Shown here: one piece after another, positions 1 to 5,729 of the stretch
Layout of the letters: each line of letters begins with the position of its first letter
Numbering within the stretch: position 1 is the stretch's first letter
Assembly: GCA_005239585.1 (NCBI GenBank)
Contig: SBBU01000271.1
Span: 1-5,748, forward strand
Source of the DNA: Planctomycetaceae bacterium
GTDB taxonomy: Bacteria; Planctomycetota; MHYJ01; SBBU01
Direction: 5' to 3'
Length of the DNA stretch: 5,748 bases
The notes under the pieces: model-generated
Told to the model about the DNA's origin: nothing
The model's input: only the letters and a program-made list of their open reading frames with translations
Databases searched by the model: none
Made by a program: the position numbers and the translations under genes

Positions 1-407
1 AGGATGAGGATTCAAAACTTTACGAGAGTTTTGAATCGGTTACTGTGGGAGTCTCGCCTGCTGTTGAAGAAGAGCTGCTTTTTGCGTGGAAGGTGGTTAA
101 GCATGTCAAGTCGAATGCGATTGTAATATCGAAAAATTGTCAAACAGTTGGAATCGGCGGGGGACAGGTCAGCAGGGTAGAGGCGTGTCAGATTGCAGTT
201 CAAAAGGCAGGGGAGCGGGCTGTAGGCGCCGTTGCAGCCTCTGATGCATTTTTCCCATTCAAAGATGGACTAGAGATTCTGATAGATGCAGGTGTTAGGG
301 CAGTGGTTCAACCCGGCGGGTCGATCAGGGACGGAGAAGTTATTGAGCTTGCAAATGAAAACGAGATCCCGATGATTTTTACCAAGACAAGGCATTTCAG
401 ACATTAA
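1..407 (+). CDS. purH: Bifunctional AICAR formyltransferase / IMP cyclohydrolase PurH, C-terminal part (5' end cut by window edge)
   Basis: PurH catalyses the last two steps of de novo purine synthesis: formylation of AICAR with 10-formyl-tetrahydrofolate, then ring closure to IMP, in the cytosol. The frame is open from base 3, giving 134 residues before the TAA at 405-407, about a quarter of the usual 510-525 residue protein. Visible family signatures are [11 protein letters not shown] (about nt 84-116), [14 protein letters not shown] (about 147-188), [10 protein letters not shown] (240-269) and QPGGSIRD (309-332), with the typical short ending TKTRHFRH. These belong to the AICAR transformylase domain; the N-terminal cyclohydrolase domain and the catalytic Lys-His pair of the transformylase lie before the window. 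The stop codon falls inside the left inverted repeat of the element at 403-544. A GTG at 45 is internal, not the start. Identification is secure from the signatures. Confidence 0.96.
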   Translation, partial: DEDSKLYESFESVTVGVSPAVEEELLFAWKVVKHVKSNAIVISKNCQTVGIGGGQVSRVEACQIAVQKAGERAVGAVAASDAFFPFKDGLEILIDAGVRAVVQPGGSIRDGEVIELANENEIPMIFTKTRHFRH

Positions 408-422
408 TGCTTGACATTACAA

Positions 423-458
423 ATTTCTGTAGGGTTCCTGCAGGGACCCTACAGAAAT
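423..458. repeat. Hairpin 1 of the element (16-bp stem, TGCA loop)
   Basis: The 16-nt arms 423-438 and 443-458 pair throughout, with a single G-T wobble (436 against 445), around a 4-nt TGCA loop. It lies 16 nt after the purH stop and could stall or end transcription. There is no T-tract after it (GCCATGTC follows), so it is not a standard intrinsic terminator. It may also protect the purH mRNA 3' end. Confidence 0.8.
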
Positions 459-487
459 GCCATGTCTAACGTTGTGTTGACAGGGCT

Positions 488-523
488 TCCCTGTAGGGAT
501 GGCAGGCACCATCCCTACAGGGA
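488..523. repeat. Hairpin 2 of the element (15-bp perfect stem)
   Basis: The 15-nt arms 488-502 and 509-523 are perfectly complementary around a 6-nt loop, and 487 with 524 adds a wobble pair. Its outer stem shares CTGTAGGG and CCCTACAG with hairpin 1, while the inner stem differs and remains paired, as expected for related structured repeats. GTTGTGATG follows rather than a T-tract, so it does not look like an intrinsic terminator. Confidence 0.8.
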
Positions 524-550
524 GTTGTGATGTCAAGCACTAATTGATTT

Positions 551-1606
551 ATGCAAATAGGCGTAGTTTGTTATCCATCTCACGGCGGAAGCGGCGTTAT
601 AGCAAGTGAGCTTGGCAAGGCGCTCATTAAGAGAGGTCATACCATACACTTTTTCTCTTATCGAGTTCCATTCAGGCTTGATCCTCTCTCTGATGGTTTT
701 GTTTTTCACGAGGTGAAAGATCCAAACTATCCACTCTTTGAATACCCATCCTATGGCATGGCGCTTGCTTCAAAAATTGTCGCGGCAGCAAGGAGGGAAA
801 AGCTTGACTGCGTGCACGTGCATTATGCCTATCCTCATTCAATATCCGCCTTTATTGCAAGGGAAATACTCAAGGGGGAGATGAGATTCATAACAACCCT
901 GCACGGGACTGATATAACGCTTGTGGGACAAGATCCGAATTTCTTTGAACTTGTAAAATTCGGAATAGAGAGGTCAGATAGGGTAACGGCAGTCTCGGAA
1001 TTCCTTAGGGCCCGGACTAAAAGTCTTTTTCAACCTAAAGTTGAGATTCAAGTGGTCCCAAATTTTATTGATACAGCGCTTTTTAGTCCTATCAAAAGTA
1101 CACAAAACCGGGGTGAGAAAACGATAATACACATCTCGAATTTTAGGCCTGTTAAAAGACCAATGGATGCTGTTCAGGTTGCCAACGGTATAAATACAAG
1201 ACTGCTTATGGTTGGAAATGGGCCTTTGTTTAATGACGTCGTCAGGCAGGCAAATAAAAATGTATTCTTCTGTGATCTGCAGCGTGATGTTATTAATTTG
1301 ATACAAACTTCAGATGTTATGTTGATAACAAGCGAGATGGAAAGTTTTGGTTTGGCGGCGCTCGAAGCAATGTCCTGCGGTGTCCCCGTTGTCGGGACAT
1401 ATTGTGGCGGTCTGGAGGAACTGATTACTGATGGAGTAAATGGCTTTCTGTGCAAAGTTGGTGATGCAGACTCGATGAGGGAGAAAATCAAGATGTTGCT
1501 TGAAAATAGAGATCTCTACACCAGTTTTTCTTTTGCGGCACGAGAGAGGGCATTATCATACGATATCAATAAAATAGCGCCTCTTTACGAAGAGGTTTAT
1601 GCCTGA
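551..1606 (+). CDS. bshA: N-acetyl-alpha-D-glucosaminyl L-malate synthase BshA (GT4 glycosyltransferase, bacillithiol pathway)
   Basis: BshA transfers GlcNAc from UDP-GlcNAc to L-malate, the first step of bacillithiol synthesis; BshB (deacetylase) and BshC (cysteine ligase) would complete it, and neither is in this window. The 351-residue product has the BshA N-terminus CYPSHGGSGVIASELGKAL (residues 7-25) with the glycine-rich loop 12-15, then PFRL (40-43), HVHYAYPHSISA (89-100) and TLHGTDITLVG (116-126). The second Rossmann domain shows SNFRPVKRP (196-204) and the GT4 E-x7-E motif E264-E272 in ESFGLAALE, followed by AMSCGVPVVGT. It is about 25 residues shorter than the Bacillus protein, mainly in the linker near 180-190 and in the second domain. 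The start is fixed: a TGA in frame at 545-547 blocks extension, and residue 1 aligns with the family start. No Shine-Dalgarno precedes it. It overlaps the next gene by 8 nt. Confidence 0.9.
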   Translation: MQIGVVCYPSHGGSGVIASELGKALIKRGHTIHFFSYRVPFRLDPLSDGFVFHEVKDPNYPLFEYPSYGMALASKIVAAARREKLDCVHVHYAYPHSISAFIAREILKGEMRFITTLHGTDITLVGQDPNFFELVKFGIERSDRVTAVSEFLRARTKSLFQPKVEIQVVPNFIDTALFSPIKSTQNRGEKTIIHISNFRPVKRPMDAVQVANGINTRLLMVGNGPLFNDVVRQANKNVFFCDLQRDVINLIQTSDVMLITSEMESFGLAALEAMSCGVPVVGTYCGGLEELITDGVNGFLCKVGDADSMREKIKMLLENRDLYTSFSFAARERALSYDINKIAPLYEEVYA

Positions 1607-2822
1607 GATAATTCCATTCAAGGCAATTCATTATACCCAAGAAAACAAAGATCTCCTGACTACACAGCCTTACGATAGAATTTCAGATGAGATGCAGGAT
1701 GTTTATTACAAACGCCACGAACATAATCTGATCAGGCTGATAAAAGGGAAGAACCTGCAGAACGATAATGAAGTACAAAACAAATACATCAGGGCAAGAA
1801 ACTACTTTGCAGACTGGCTGCAAAAAGGGATTTTGAAGGAAGAGGATGATCCTGCATTGTATGCTTACTATCAGACGTATAACGTTAGAGGTGAAACAAA
1901 GACAAGAAAGGGGCTAACGTGCATGGTTAGGATACATCCGTTGGGCGACTCGATACATCCTCATGAATCAACACACATTGCACCCAAGGAGGACCGTTTC
2001 AGGCTGTTACTGCAGACAGAGACATTCTTTGAGCATGTCTTTATGCTTTACACCGATGCTTCAAGACGTGTGGTATCCACGCTTGACGGATTTACAAATG
2101 GCAAGCCATTAATGAGATGCAAAGACGATTTAGGAGAGATCCATACAGTCTGGAAGATCTCTGATAAAAAGGCTATCGATACCATTAGGGAAAATCTTTA
2201 TAACAAAGATTTGATTATTGCGGACGGCCATCACAGGTACGAGGCTACATTGAGATTAAACAAGGAAACCGGCAGTGTAAAATATATTCTTGCAACACTT
2301 TTCAATACGGAGGAAGAACTCTATACACTTGCTACTCACAGGGCAATCTTTGATTGCAGTATGGATCTTGGACAATTTATAGGTAGGGTATCTGAATTTT
2401 TTACTGTGACACCATACAGGACAGATGAGGAATCGATAAGGGAGTTTTTAGAGGACATTCGAATTGAAGGCATGTCACTCTGCTCATTTGGGCTTGTTAC
2501 CCAAAAAGGACTATTCTTATTGGTATTAAGGGGTAAAACAGATGAGCTTGATGTGAATATCTTGCATCAGTATATATTTAATAAGCTATTAGACATTACG
2601 CCAGAAGACTTGGACCGAGAGAAAAAGGTGCATTTTTATAGGTCAGAAGAGGATGTAATGAGACGTACATTCAAAGGTGAATATGTAGCCTCTTTTTTAG
2701 TGAATCCTGTTAAAATCAATCAGGTCAAGATACTTGTCAAACAAGGGAGGCGATTCCCCCAAAAGACTACAGATTTCTATCCGAAACTTGTCTCAGGGCT
2801 TTTAATGGCAAGGTTCAAGTAA
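1599..2822 (+). CDS. DUF1015 family protein
   Basis: A 407-residue member of the DUF1015 family, whose biochemical role is not established as far as I know. Family hallmarks are the N-terminal PFKAIHY (6-12), PYD (24-26), HESTHIAPKEDR (122-133), the highly conserved IADGHHRYEA (207-216), and the closing PQKTTDFYPKLVSGL (387-401). Length is normal and the protein looks intact and soluble, with no signal peptide or membrane segment. The His-Asp-Arg-rich central motif suggests a catalytic or nucleotide-binding site, but that is inference. ATG at 1599 lies in the last codons of bshA (8-nt overlap); GAAGAGG at 1589-1595 is a Shine-Dalgarno with a short 3-nt gap, so translation is probably coupled to bshA. 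DUF1015 genes often sit near serine-biosynthesis genes, which are not seen here. Family call is firm, function unknown. Confidence 0.93.
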   Translation: MPEIIPFKAIHYTQENKDLLTTQPYDRISDEMQDVYYKRHEHNLIRLIKGKNLQNDNEVQNKYIRARNYFADWLQKGILKEEDDPALYAYYQTYNVRGETKTRKGLTCMVRIHPLGDSIHPHESTHIAPKEDRFRLLLQTETFFEHVFMLYTDASRRVVSTLDGFTNGKPLMRCKDDLGEIHTVWKISDKKAIDTIRENLYNKDLIIADGHHRYEATLRLNKETGSVKYILATLFNTEEELYTLATHRAIFDCSMDLGQFIGRVSEFFTVTPYRTDEESIREFLEDIRIEGMSLCSFGLVTQKGLFLLVLRGKTDELDVNILHQYIFNKLLDITPEDLDREKKVHFYRSEEDVMRRTFKGEYVASFLVNPVKINQVKILVKQGRRFPQKTTDFYPKLVSGLLMARFK

Positions 2823-2826
2823 ACAT

Positions 2827-2860
2827 GACAAATTTCATTTCGAGTGTAAAGTTTTGTCAC
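2827..2860. promoter_or_regulatory. Inverted repeat TGACAAA-N20-TTTGTCA, possible upstream activator site
   Basis: TGACAAA at 2827-2833 is the exact inverted complement of TTTGTCA at 2854-2860, separated by 20 nt. Its centre lies about 130 bp before the predicted transcription start near 2973, within the usual range for enhancer-binding proteins that activate sigma-54 promoters. TGTC cores are reported for PilR sites of pilin promoters in Pseudomonas, so a PilR-like regulator is a reasonable guess. It could instead be a weak hairpin after the DUF1015 gene, although there is no T-tract. Confidence 0.3.
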
Positions 2861-2939
2861 AATTATCAAGGATACCTCGTAACCCCTTACAAATGGCGCT
2901 TGAAATCATGCTTTTACCGAGCAATAACAAGGTTTTCTT

Positions 2940-2972
2940 TTGCACTTGGCACACAATTTGCTATGATATAGC
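2940..2972 (+). promoter_or_regulatory. Sigma-54 (-24/-12) promoter overlapping a sigma-70 extended -10 promoter, for the pilin operon
   Basis: TTGGCAC at 2946-2952 and TTGCT at 2958-2962 match the sigma-54 consensus TGGCAC-N5-TTGCW. The invariant GG (2948-2949) and GC (2960-2961) are exactly 10 nt apart. Sigma-54 control with PilS/PilR is well known for pilin genes. On the same bases, TTGCAC (2940-2945), a 16-nt spacer and TATGAT (2962-2967) preceded by TGC make a plausible sigma-70 promoter with extended -10. Either reading puts the start at about 2973-2974, 1-2 nt before the ATG of the first pilin gene, so the message would be almost leaderless. A small inverted repeat, GCTAT-GAT-ATAGC (2960-2972), covers the region between the -12 element and the start codon. 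Confidence 0.65.
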
Positions 2973-2974
2973 AT

Positions 2975-3343
2975 ATGAAAGAAAAGGGCTTTACACTGAT
3001 TGAGATAATGGTTGTAGTAGGGATATTGGGGCTTTCTCTTGCATCACTGTTACAGGTTATTTTCGCATCAGATATGACAAGGCAGAGTGTAGATGAAAGT
3101 GCTCAGGCGCAGACTCAGGCACTTGGCAGACTAGAGGAGGTACGAAATATTAAATTCGACGATCTTAAGAATTATGTACTGGCTAACCCAACGTTTACAG
3201 TTAACTACCTGACGAATGCAACAGGTGTTCTGACCATAGATTTTTCCAACCCTAACCTTTATAACATCACGGCTACTATTACATGGACTGGGGCAACAAA
3301 TATCCAAAAGACTTATACTAACAAGATAATGGTGACAAGATGA
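2975..3343 (+). CDS. pilV: Type IV minor prepilin, PilV/GspI-like
   Basis: A 122-residue prepilin. The short charged leader MKEKG is followed by FTLIE, so prepilin peptidase PilD would cut after G5 and methylate F6, with E10 as the conserved Glu+5. A hydrophobic alpha-helix follows (about 11-31). LGRLEEVRNIKFDDL (about 50-64) resembles the LE-x-L/R-x-x-x-F motif of PilV and GspI, and the strand ending TWTGATNIQKTYTNKIMV (103-120) is typical of their small C-terminal beta domain. Mature protein would sit in the inner membrane and join the minor pilin complex that primes pilus assembly. ATG at 2975 is forced by the cleavage motif and an in-frame TAG at 2969-2971. No Shine-Dalgarno is present, in keeping with a near-leaderless message. 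It overlaps the next gene by 4 nt (ATGA). The PilV rather than GspI name rests on the PilW and PilX neighbours. Confidence 0.82.
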   Translation: MKEKGFTLIEIMVVVGILGLSLASLLQVIFASDMTRQSVDESAQAQTQALGRLEEVRNIKFDDLKNYVLANPTFTVNYLTNATGVLTIDFSNPNLYNITATITWTGATNIQKTYTNKIMVTR

Positions 3344-4134
3344 TGAAGAAAACTACTAGTTACGGATTCACCCTAATAGAGGTGATGATCTCGGTTGTAG
3401 TATTGGTGCTTCTTATGGCAGGCGTCTTCCAGATTCTTGCCAATAGTCAGACAAATTATGACATGTCTAGGGCAACCGGCTATTCAGAGAGTCAGTGGCG
3501 CAATACTATTGATGATCTTAATAGAGAACTTATCTTTGCGAAGATTGACAGTCTTTCTGCCACGTATACTGCCCTGCAGTATAAACTTCCCGTTGACTGG
3601 GATAATGACAATGATGTTACAGATGCCACTGGTGTAATGGAGTATGGATACGCAAATACAAATCCCGGTGCTGCAAATGGTCCAAGATTAAATTGGTATG
3701 CAGTGATTGATTTCGTGCCTACCAAGGTGCTTCTTGAGCCTCAGGCAACCTTTGCTACTTCGCTGCCAATTGAACGGTATAACTTTGATCTTAATAAAGA
3801 TGGAGATATGGTTGATGTCTTTTATTCAGGGCAGCTTGTGCGTTATATCTATGCCTCAGCTGCTGATCTGCCTCTGGTTGGCGGTACAAACCCAGTGTCG
3901 TCATTACCTATTGCAGATAATGTTATCCTAAATGCCTTTAACTTGGCAGGTGATGTGAATGGTGATGGTACCGTCGATAAGTTGTTCAGACTGCTTGACT
4001 CTTCGAAGGTTGAGGTCGTATCGCAGCCGGCAATGGTTCAAATCAGTCCTTGGGTAGGTACTTTTGACGCTGACAGGAGATCGTTTTATTTGAGAAACTC
4101 GACGTTTGCAGTTGCAATGAGGAATCCACAATAA
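3340..4134 (+). CDS. pilW: Type IV minor prepilin, PilW-like, with Asp-rich calcium-loop-like motifs
   Basis: A 264-residue prepilin. The leader MMKKTTSYG precedes FTLIE, with cleavage after G9 and Glu+5 at E14, then a hydrophobic helix (about 15-34). The size and order fit PilW, a minor pilin of the assembly-priming complex; GspJ is the secretion-system counterpart. The soluble domain has three Asp-rich loops: D86-x-D-x-D-x-D-x-x-D95, D150-x-N-x-D-G-D-x-x-D159 and D205-x-N-x-D-G-x-x-D213. The last two resemble dockerin or EF-hand-type calcium loops. The start overlaps the pilV stop (ATGA). A second ATG at 3343 would shorten the leader by one residue and has better spacing (7 nt) from GGTGA at 3331-3335; both give the same mature protein. 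Translation is probably coupled to pilV. Confidence 0.82.
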   Translation: MMKKTTSYGFTLIEVMISVVVLVLLMAGVFQILANSQTNYDMSRATGYSESQWRNTIDDLNRELIFAKIDSLSATYTALQYKLPVDWDNDNDVTDATGVMEYGYANTNPGAANGPRLNWYAVIDFVPTKVLLEPQATFATSLPIERYNFDLNKDGDMVDVFYSGQLVRYIYASAADLPLVGGTNPVSSLPIADNVILNAFNLAGDVNGDGTVDKLFRLLDSSKVEVVSQPAMVQISPWVGTFDADRRSFYLRNSTFAVAMRNPQ

Positions 4135-4140
4135 AATTTT

Positions 4141-4147
4141 AAGGGTG
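4141..4147 (+). promoter_or_regulatory. Ribosome binding site of the pilX-like gene
   Basis: AAGGGTG lies 5 nt before the ATG at 4153. An out-of-frame ATG at 4148 is closer to this site and is the less likely start. This is the only clear Shine-Dalgarno within the three-gene pilin set, suggesting separate initiation for pilX. Confidence 0.6.
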
Positions 4148-4152
4148 ATGGT

Positions 4153-5577
4153 ATGAGAAAAATATCGAGTGAGCAAGGGGTTGCGATGGTGACAATGGCG
4201 GTCTTGGTTGTCATATCACTTGGTATAGCCGGCAGTCTTGTTAGCGAGGTCTCAAGTAGACACAAGGAGCAGGCGATGCAGACTGACATAAAACAGGCAG
4301 AATCGATTGCGCTCTCCGGACTGGAGAAGATTAGAAGATTCTTATATGTGTACAAGAGAGACGCTACGTGGGTATGGAGCGATATATTGAAATACAACCA
4401 AGGAATGAGCACAAATCCAGAGACAATAAAGAAAGACGCAATAGCTTTAAATGTTTTTACCAGTTACGATACGTATAGCGGATATCATTACTACTCTTCT
4501 TATGGCTCTATGTATGCTCCATACGGTTATAATCCAGATACTTTACCTGAAGCGCCTGTCCCATTAGACAAGACTACACCGGGCACATCACCAATGGTCT
4601 TTGGTGTCCCAACTGCATTTTCAAACGGGGCATTTCATATAGTTGTTCAGAACGATACCGATGACCCGGATCCGCTCAATGATGTAAATGAAAAACTTGA
4701 TTTGATAGTGACTGGCGTACTTTCAAACGGGACAGTAAGGCAATTGAAGGTCAGGGTAAAATATCTGACTGGAAAATATACGCCGATGACTGCGCTTACC
4801 ACAGGTGGGTCAATAAAAATAGGCGGAGTTCCTGAGGTAAGAGGTGCGCTGGGCGGAGTCCACACAAATATGAACGCATTGATTACGGGTAATCCTATAA
4901 TTGATCAGAGATTAACAGCTGTTGGATCAGTGAGTATTACAGGTGTGCCTATGGTTGGCGGCGGTATATGGCCATTTTCAGCCCCTGTATCGCTTCCTGA
5001 CGTAGATCCTGATAAATACAAGAGTACTGCAAATTATTTATTAAAGGCAGATGGAACAGTAGTGGACAATGCGACTGGTCTTCCGTTAGCAAGCCTTGCC
5101 CCCTCAGGCACATGGGGCGGTTTCAAGTTTGCAGGTGGTGATTGGTCTGCAAATGGCAATGATATAGTGACTTCGGCCATATACTATATTGAGACATACT
5201 TTACTTTGAATGGGAACGCGGGCGCCGATGCAACATTTCTCGTTGCCAACAGCATAAAGGTAACAGGTACAGCAGCCGTAAGTGGACTGGGCAATATGAC
5301 CATTATTGCCAAGGGTGACATGGAACTTCAAGGCACTGCTACTTTCAAAGGTTTTTTAGCATGTCAGGAACAAATAAAATTGAGCGGGACACCAAACATA
5401 GAGGGCTCTGTGCTCGCAAGAGATAAGCAGGATCTTTTTGGACATGTCTCTACACAATCAGAAATCTATCCAGATATAGTTCTGGGTAAACCAGTAATTA
5501 CCTATAACGTACCCGTGACTACTTTGCTCGACAATCCTCTAGGGGTGACTCCTGAATCGATCTGGAGGATCAAATAG
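4153..5577 (+). CDS. pilX: PilX-like pilus assembly protein with C-terminal beta-solenoid-like repeats
   Basis: A 474-residue protein. The N-terminus SEQGVAMVTMAVLVVISLGIAGSLV is of the PilX type: a Gly at 9 before a hydrophobic helix (10-30) without Glu at +5 (T14 instead), as is usual for PilX, then a charged helix with the QAESIALSGLEKI stretch (48-60) that matches the PilX AAEAGL motif. It would be held in the inner membrane and act with PilV and PilW in pilus priming. At 474 residues it is much longer than classical PilX (under about 200). The extra part includes a Tyr-rich segment (105-126), an Asp-rich loop (168-180), and seven short motifs of the form IKhxGTPxhxG at 221, 242, 260, 350, 368, 390 and 408, as in the DUF7305-like C-terminus of long PilX proteins. 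It follows pilW after 18 nt and has a good Shine-Dalgarno. Family call is good; the C-terminal role is unknown. Confidence 0.8.
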   Translation: MRKISSEQGVAMVTMAVLVVISLGIAGSLVSEVSSRHKEQAMQTDIKQAESIALSGLEKIRRFLYVYKRDATWVWSDILKYNQGMSTNPETIKKDAIALNVFTSYDTYSGYHYYSSYGSMYAPYGYNPDTLPEAPVPLDKTTPGTSPMVFGVPTAFSNGAFHIVVQNDTDDPDPLNDVNEKLDLIVTGVLSNGTVRQLKVRVKYLTGKYTPMTALTTGGSIKIGGVPEVRGALGGVHTNMNALITGNPIIDQRLTAVGSVSITGVPMVGGGIWPFSAPVSLPDVDPDKYKSTANYLLKADGTVVDNATGLPLASLAPSGTWGGFKFAGGDWSANGNDIVTSAIYYIETYFTLNGNAGADATFLVANSIKVTGTAAVSGLGNMTIIAKGDMELQGTATFKGFLACQEQIKLSGTPNIEGSVLARDKQDLFGHVSTQSEIYPDIVLGKPVITYNVPVTTLLDNPLGVTPESIWRIK

Positions 5578-5686
5578 GTCTGTCTGGGTATTCTTTAGCA
5601 CTGAGTAAGTAGTTTTACTTCATAGCGTCAAGGATTAATCCAAGTTTCGATGAGCTTGTCCAAAAAATCGGATTGAATAAAAAGGG
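5578..5686 (+). promoter_or_regulatory. Non-coding leader between pilX and the next gene
   Basis: No convincing reading frame or terminator with a T-tract was found. It holds small inverted repeats: AAGTA (5607-5611) with TACTT (5616-5620), the 10-bp palindrome GGATTAATCC (5632-5641), and a second GGATT (5670-5674) that could compete for the AATCC half of that palindrome. I see no strong promoter. It is best read as the upstream part of a structured 5' leader, or as an operon-internal spacer read through from pilX. Confidence 0.4.
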
Positions 5687-5728
5687 CCTCTCTGCCCGAT
5701 AGATTAGACAAATCTTTTGGGAGAGAGG
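5687..5728 (+). promoter_or_regulatory. Long hairpin sequestering the Shine-Dalgarno of the gene at 5730
   Basis: Arms CCTCTCT (5687-5693) and AGAGAGG (5722-5728) pair perfectly. After a single bulged G (5694), CCC (5695-5697) pairs with GGG (5719-5721), then a G-T wobble, an A-T pair and one T-T mismatch. AGATT (5701-5705) with AATCT (5711-5715) then closes a 5-nt loop AGACA. The right arm contains GGGAG at 5719-5723, the ribosome binding site 6 nt before the ATG. GGGC (5684-5687) and GCCC (5694-5697) can instead form a small hairpin with CTCTCT in its loop; that uses up the left arm and would free the Shine-Dalgarno. This suggests a translational switch or thermosensor, which is inference from complementarity. 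Confidence 0.6.
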
Positions 5729-5729
5729 T

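Larger units (their letters stand above)
403..544. repeat. MITE-like element: two tandem hairpin units inside terminal inverted repeats
   Basis: The ends are ATTAATGCTTGACAT (403-417) and ATGTCAAGCACTAAT (530-544), inverted repeats that match at 14 of 15 positions. Inside are two related units of about 60 bp, 411-469 and 477-536, each starting TTGACA and ending TGTCTAA or TGTCAA. Each unit carries a near-perfect hairpin: arms 423-438 and 443-458 with a TGCA loop and one G-T wobble, and arms 488-502 and 509-523 with a 6-nt loop. Both hairpins share CTGTAGGG on the left and CCCTACAG on the right, but their inner bases differ while staying paired. No reading frame or transposase is present, so mobilisation would need help in trans. 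TAA at 405-407 and 541-543 could be a 3-bp target duplication, but it is too short to be sure. The GTAG at the stem base recalls REP sequences mobilised by RAYT transposases; that link is inference. Confidence 0.75.

Noticed and set aside
411..482. Sigma-70 promoters from the exact TTGACA boxes at 411-416 and 477-482
   Set aside because: No TATAAT-like box lies 16-18 nt downstream of either; the boxes are explained as parts of the repeat units.
423..523. Intrinsic terminators for purH
   Set aside because: The stems are strong, but neither is followed by a run of T; the shared unit structure with terminal inverted repeats fits a repeat element better.
403..544. CRISPR-like tandem repeat
   Set aside because: There are only two units, they are divergent, no spacers separate them, and no cas gene is nearby.
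974..1306. Antisense reading frame of 110 codons inside bshA
   Set aside because: It has no recognisable domain or ribosome site, and bshA on the other strand is strongly supported along the same stretch. The other antisense and alternate-frame openings in the pilin genes are rejected for the same reason.
5584..5600. Second sigma-54 promoter after pilX (GG at 5586-5587, GC at 5598-5599, 10 nt apart)
   Set aside because: Only the GG and GC match well; the CAC and TTG parts of the consensus are poor, and the GG-N10-GC pattern alone is common by chance.
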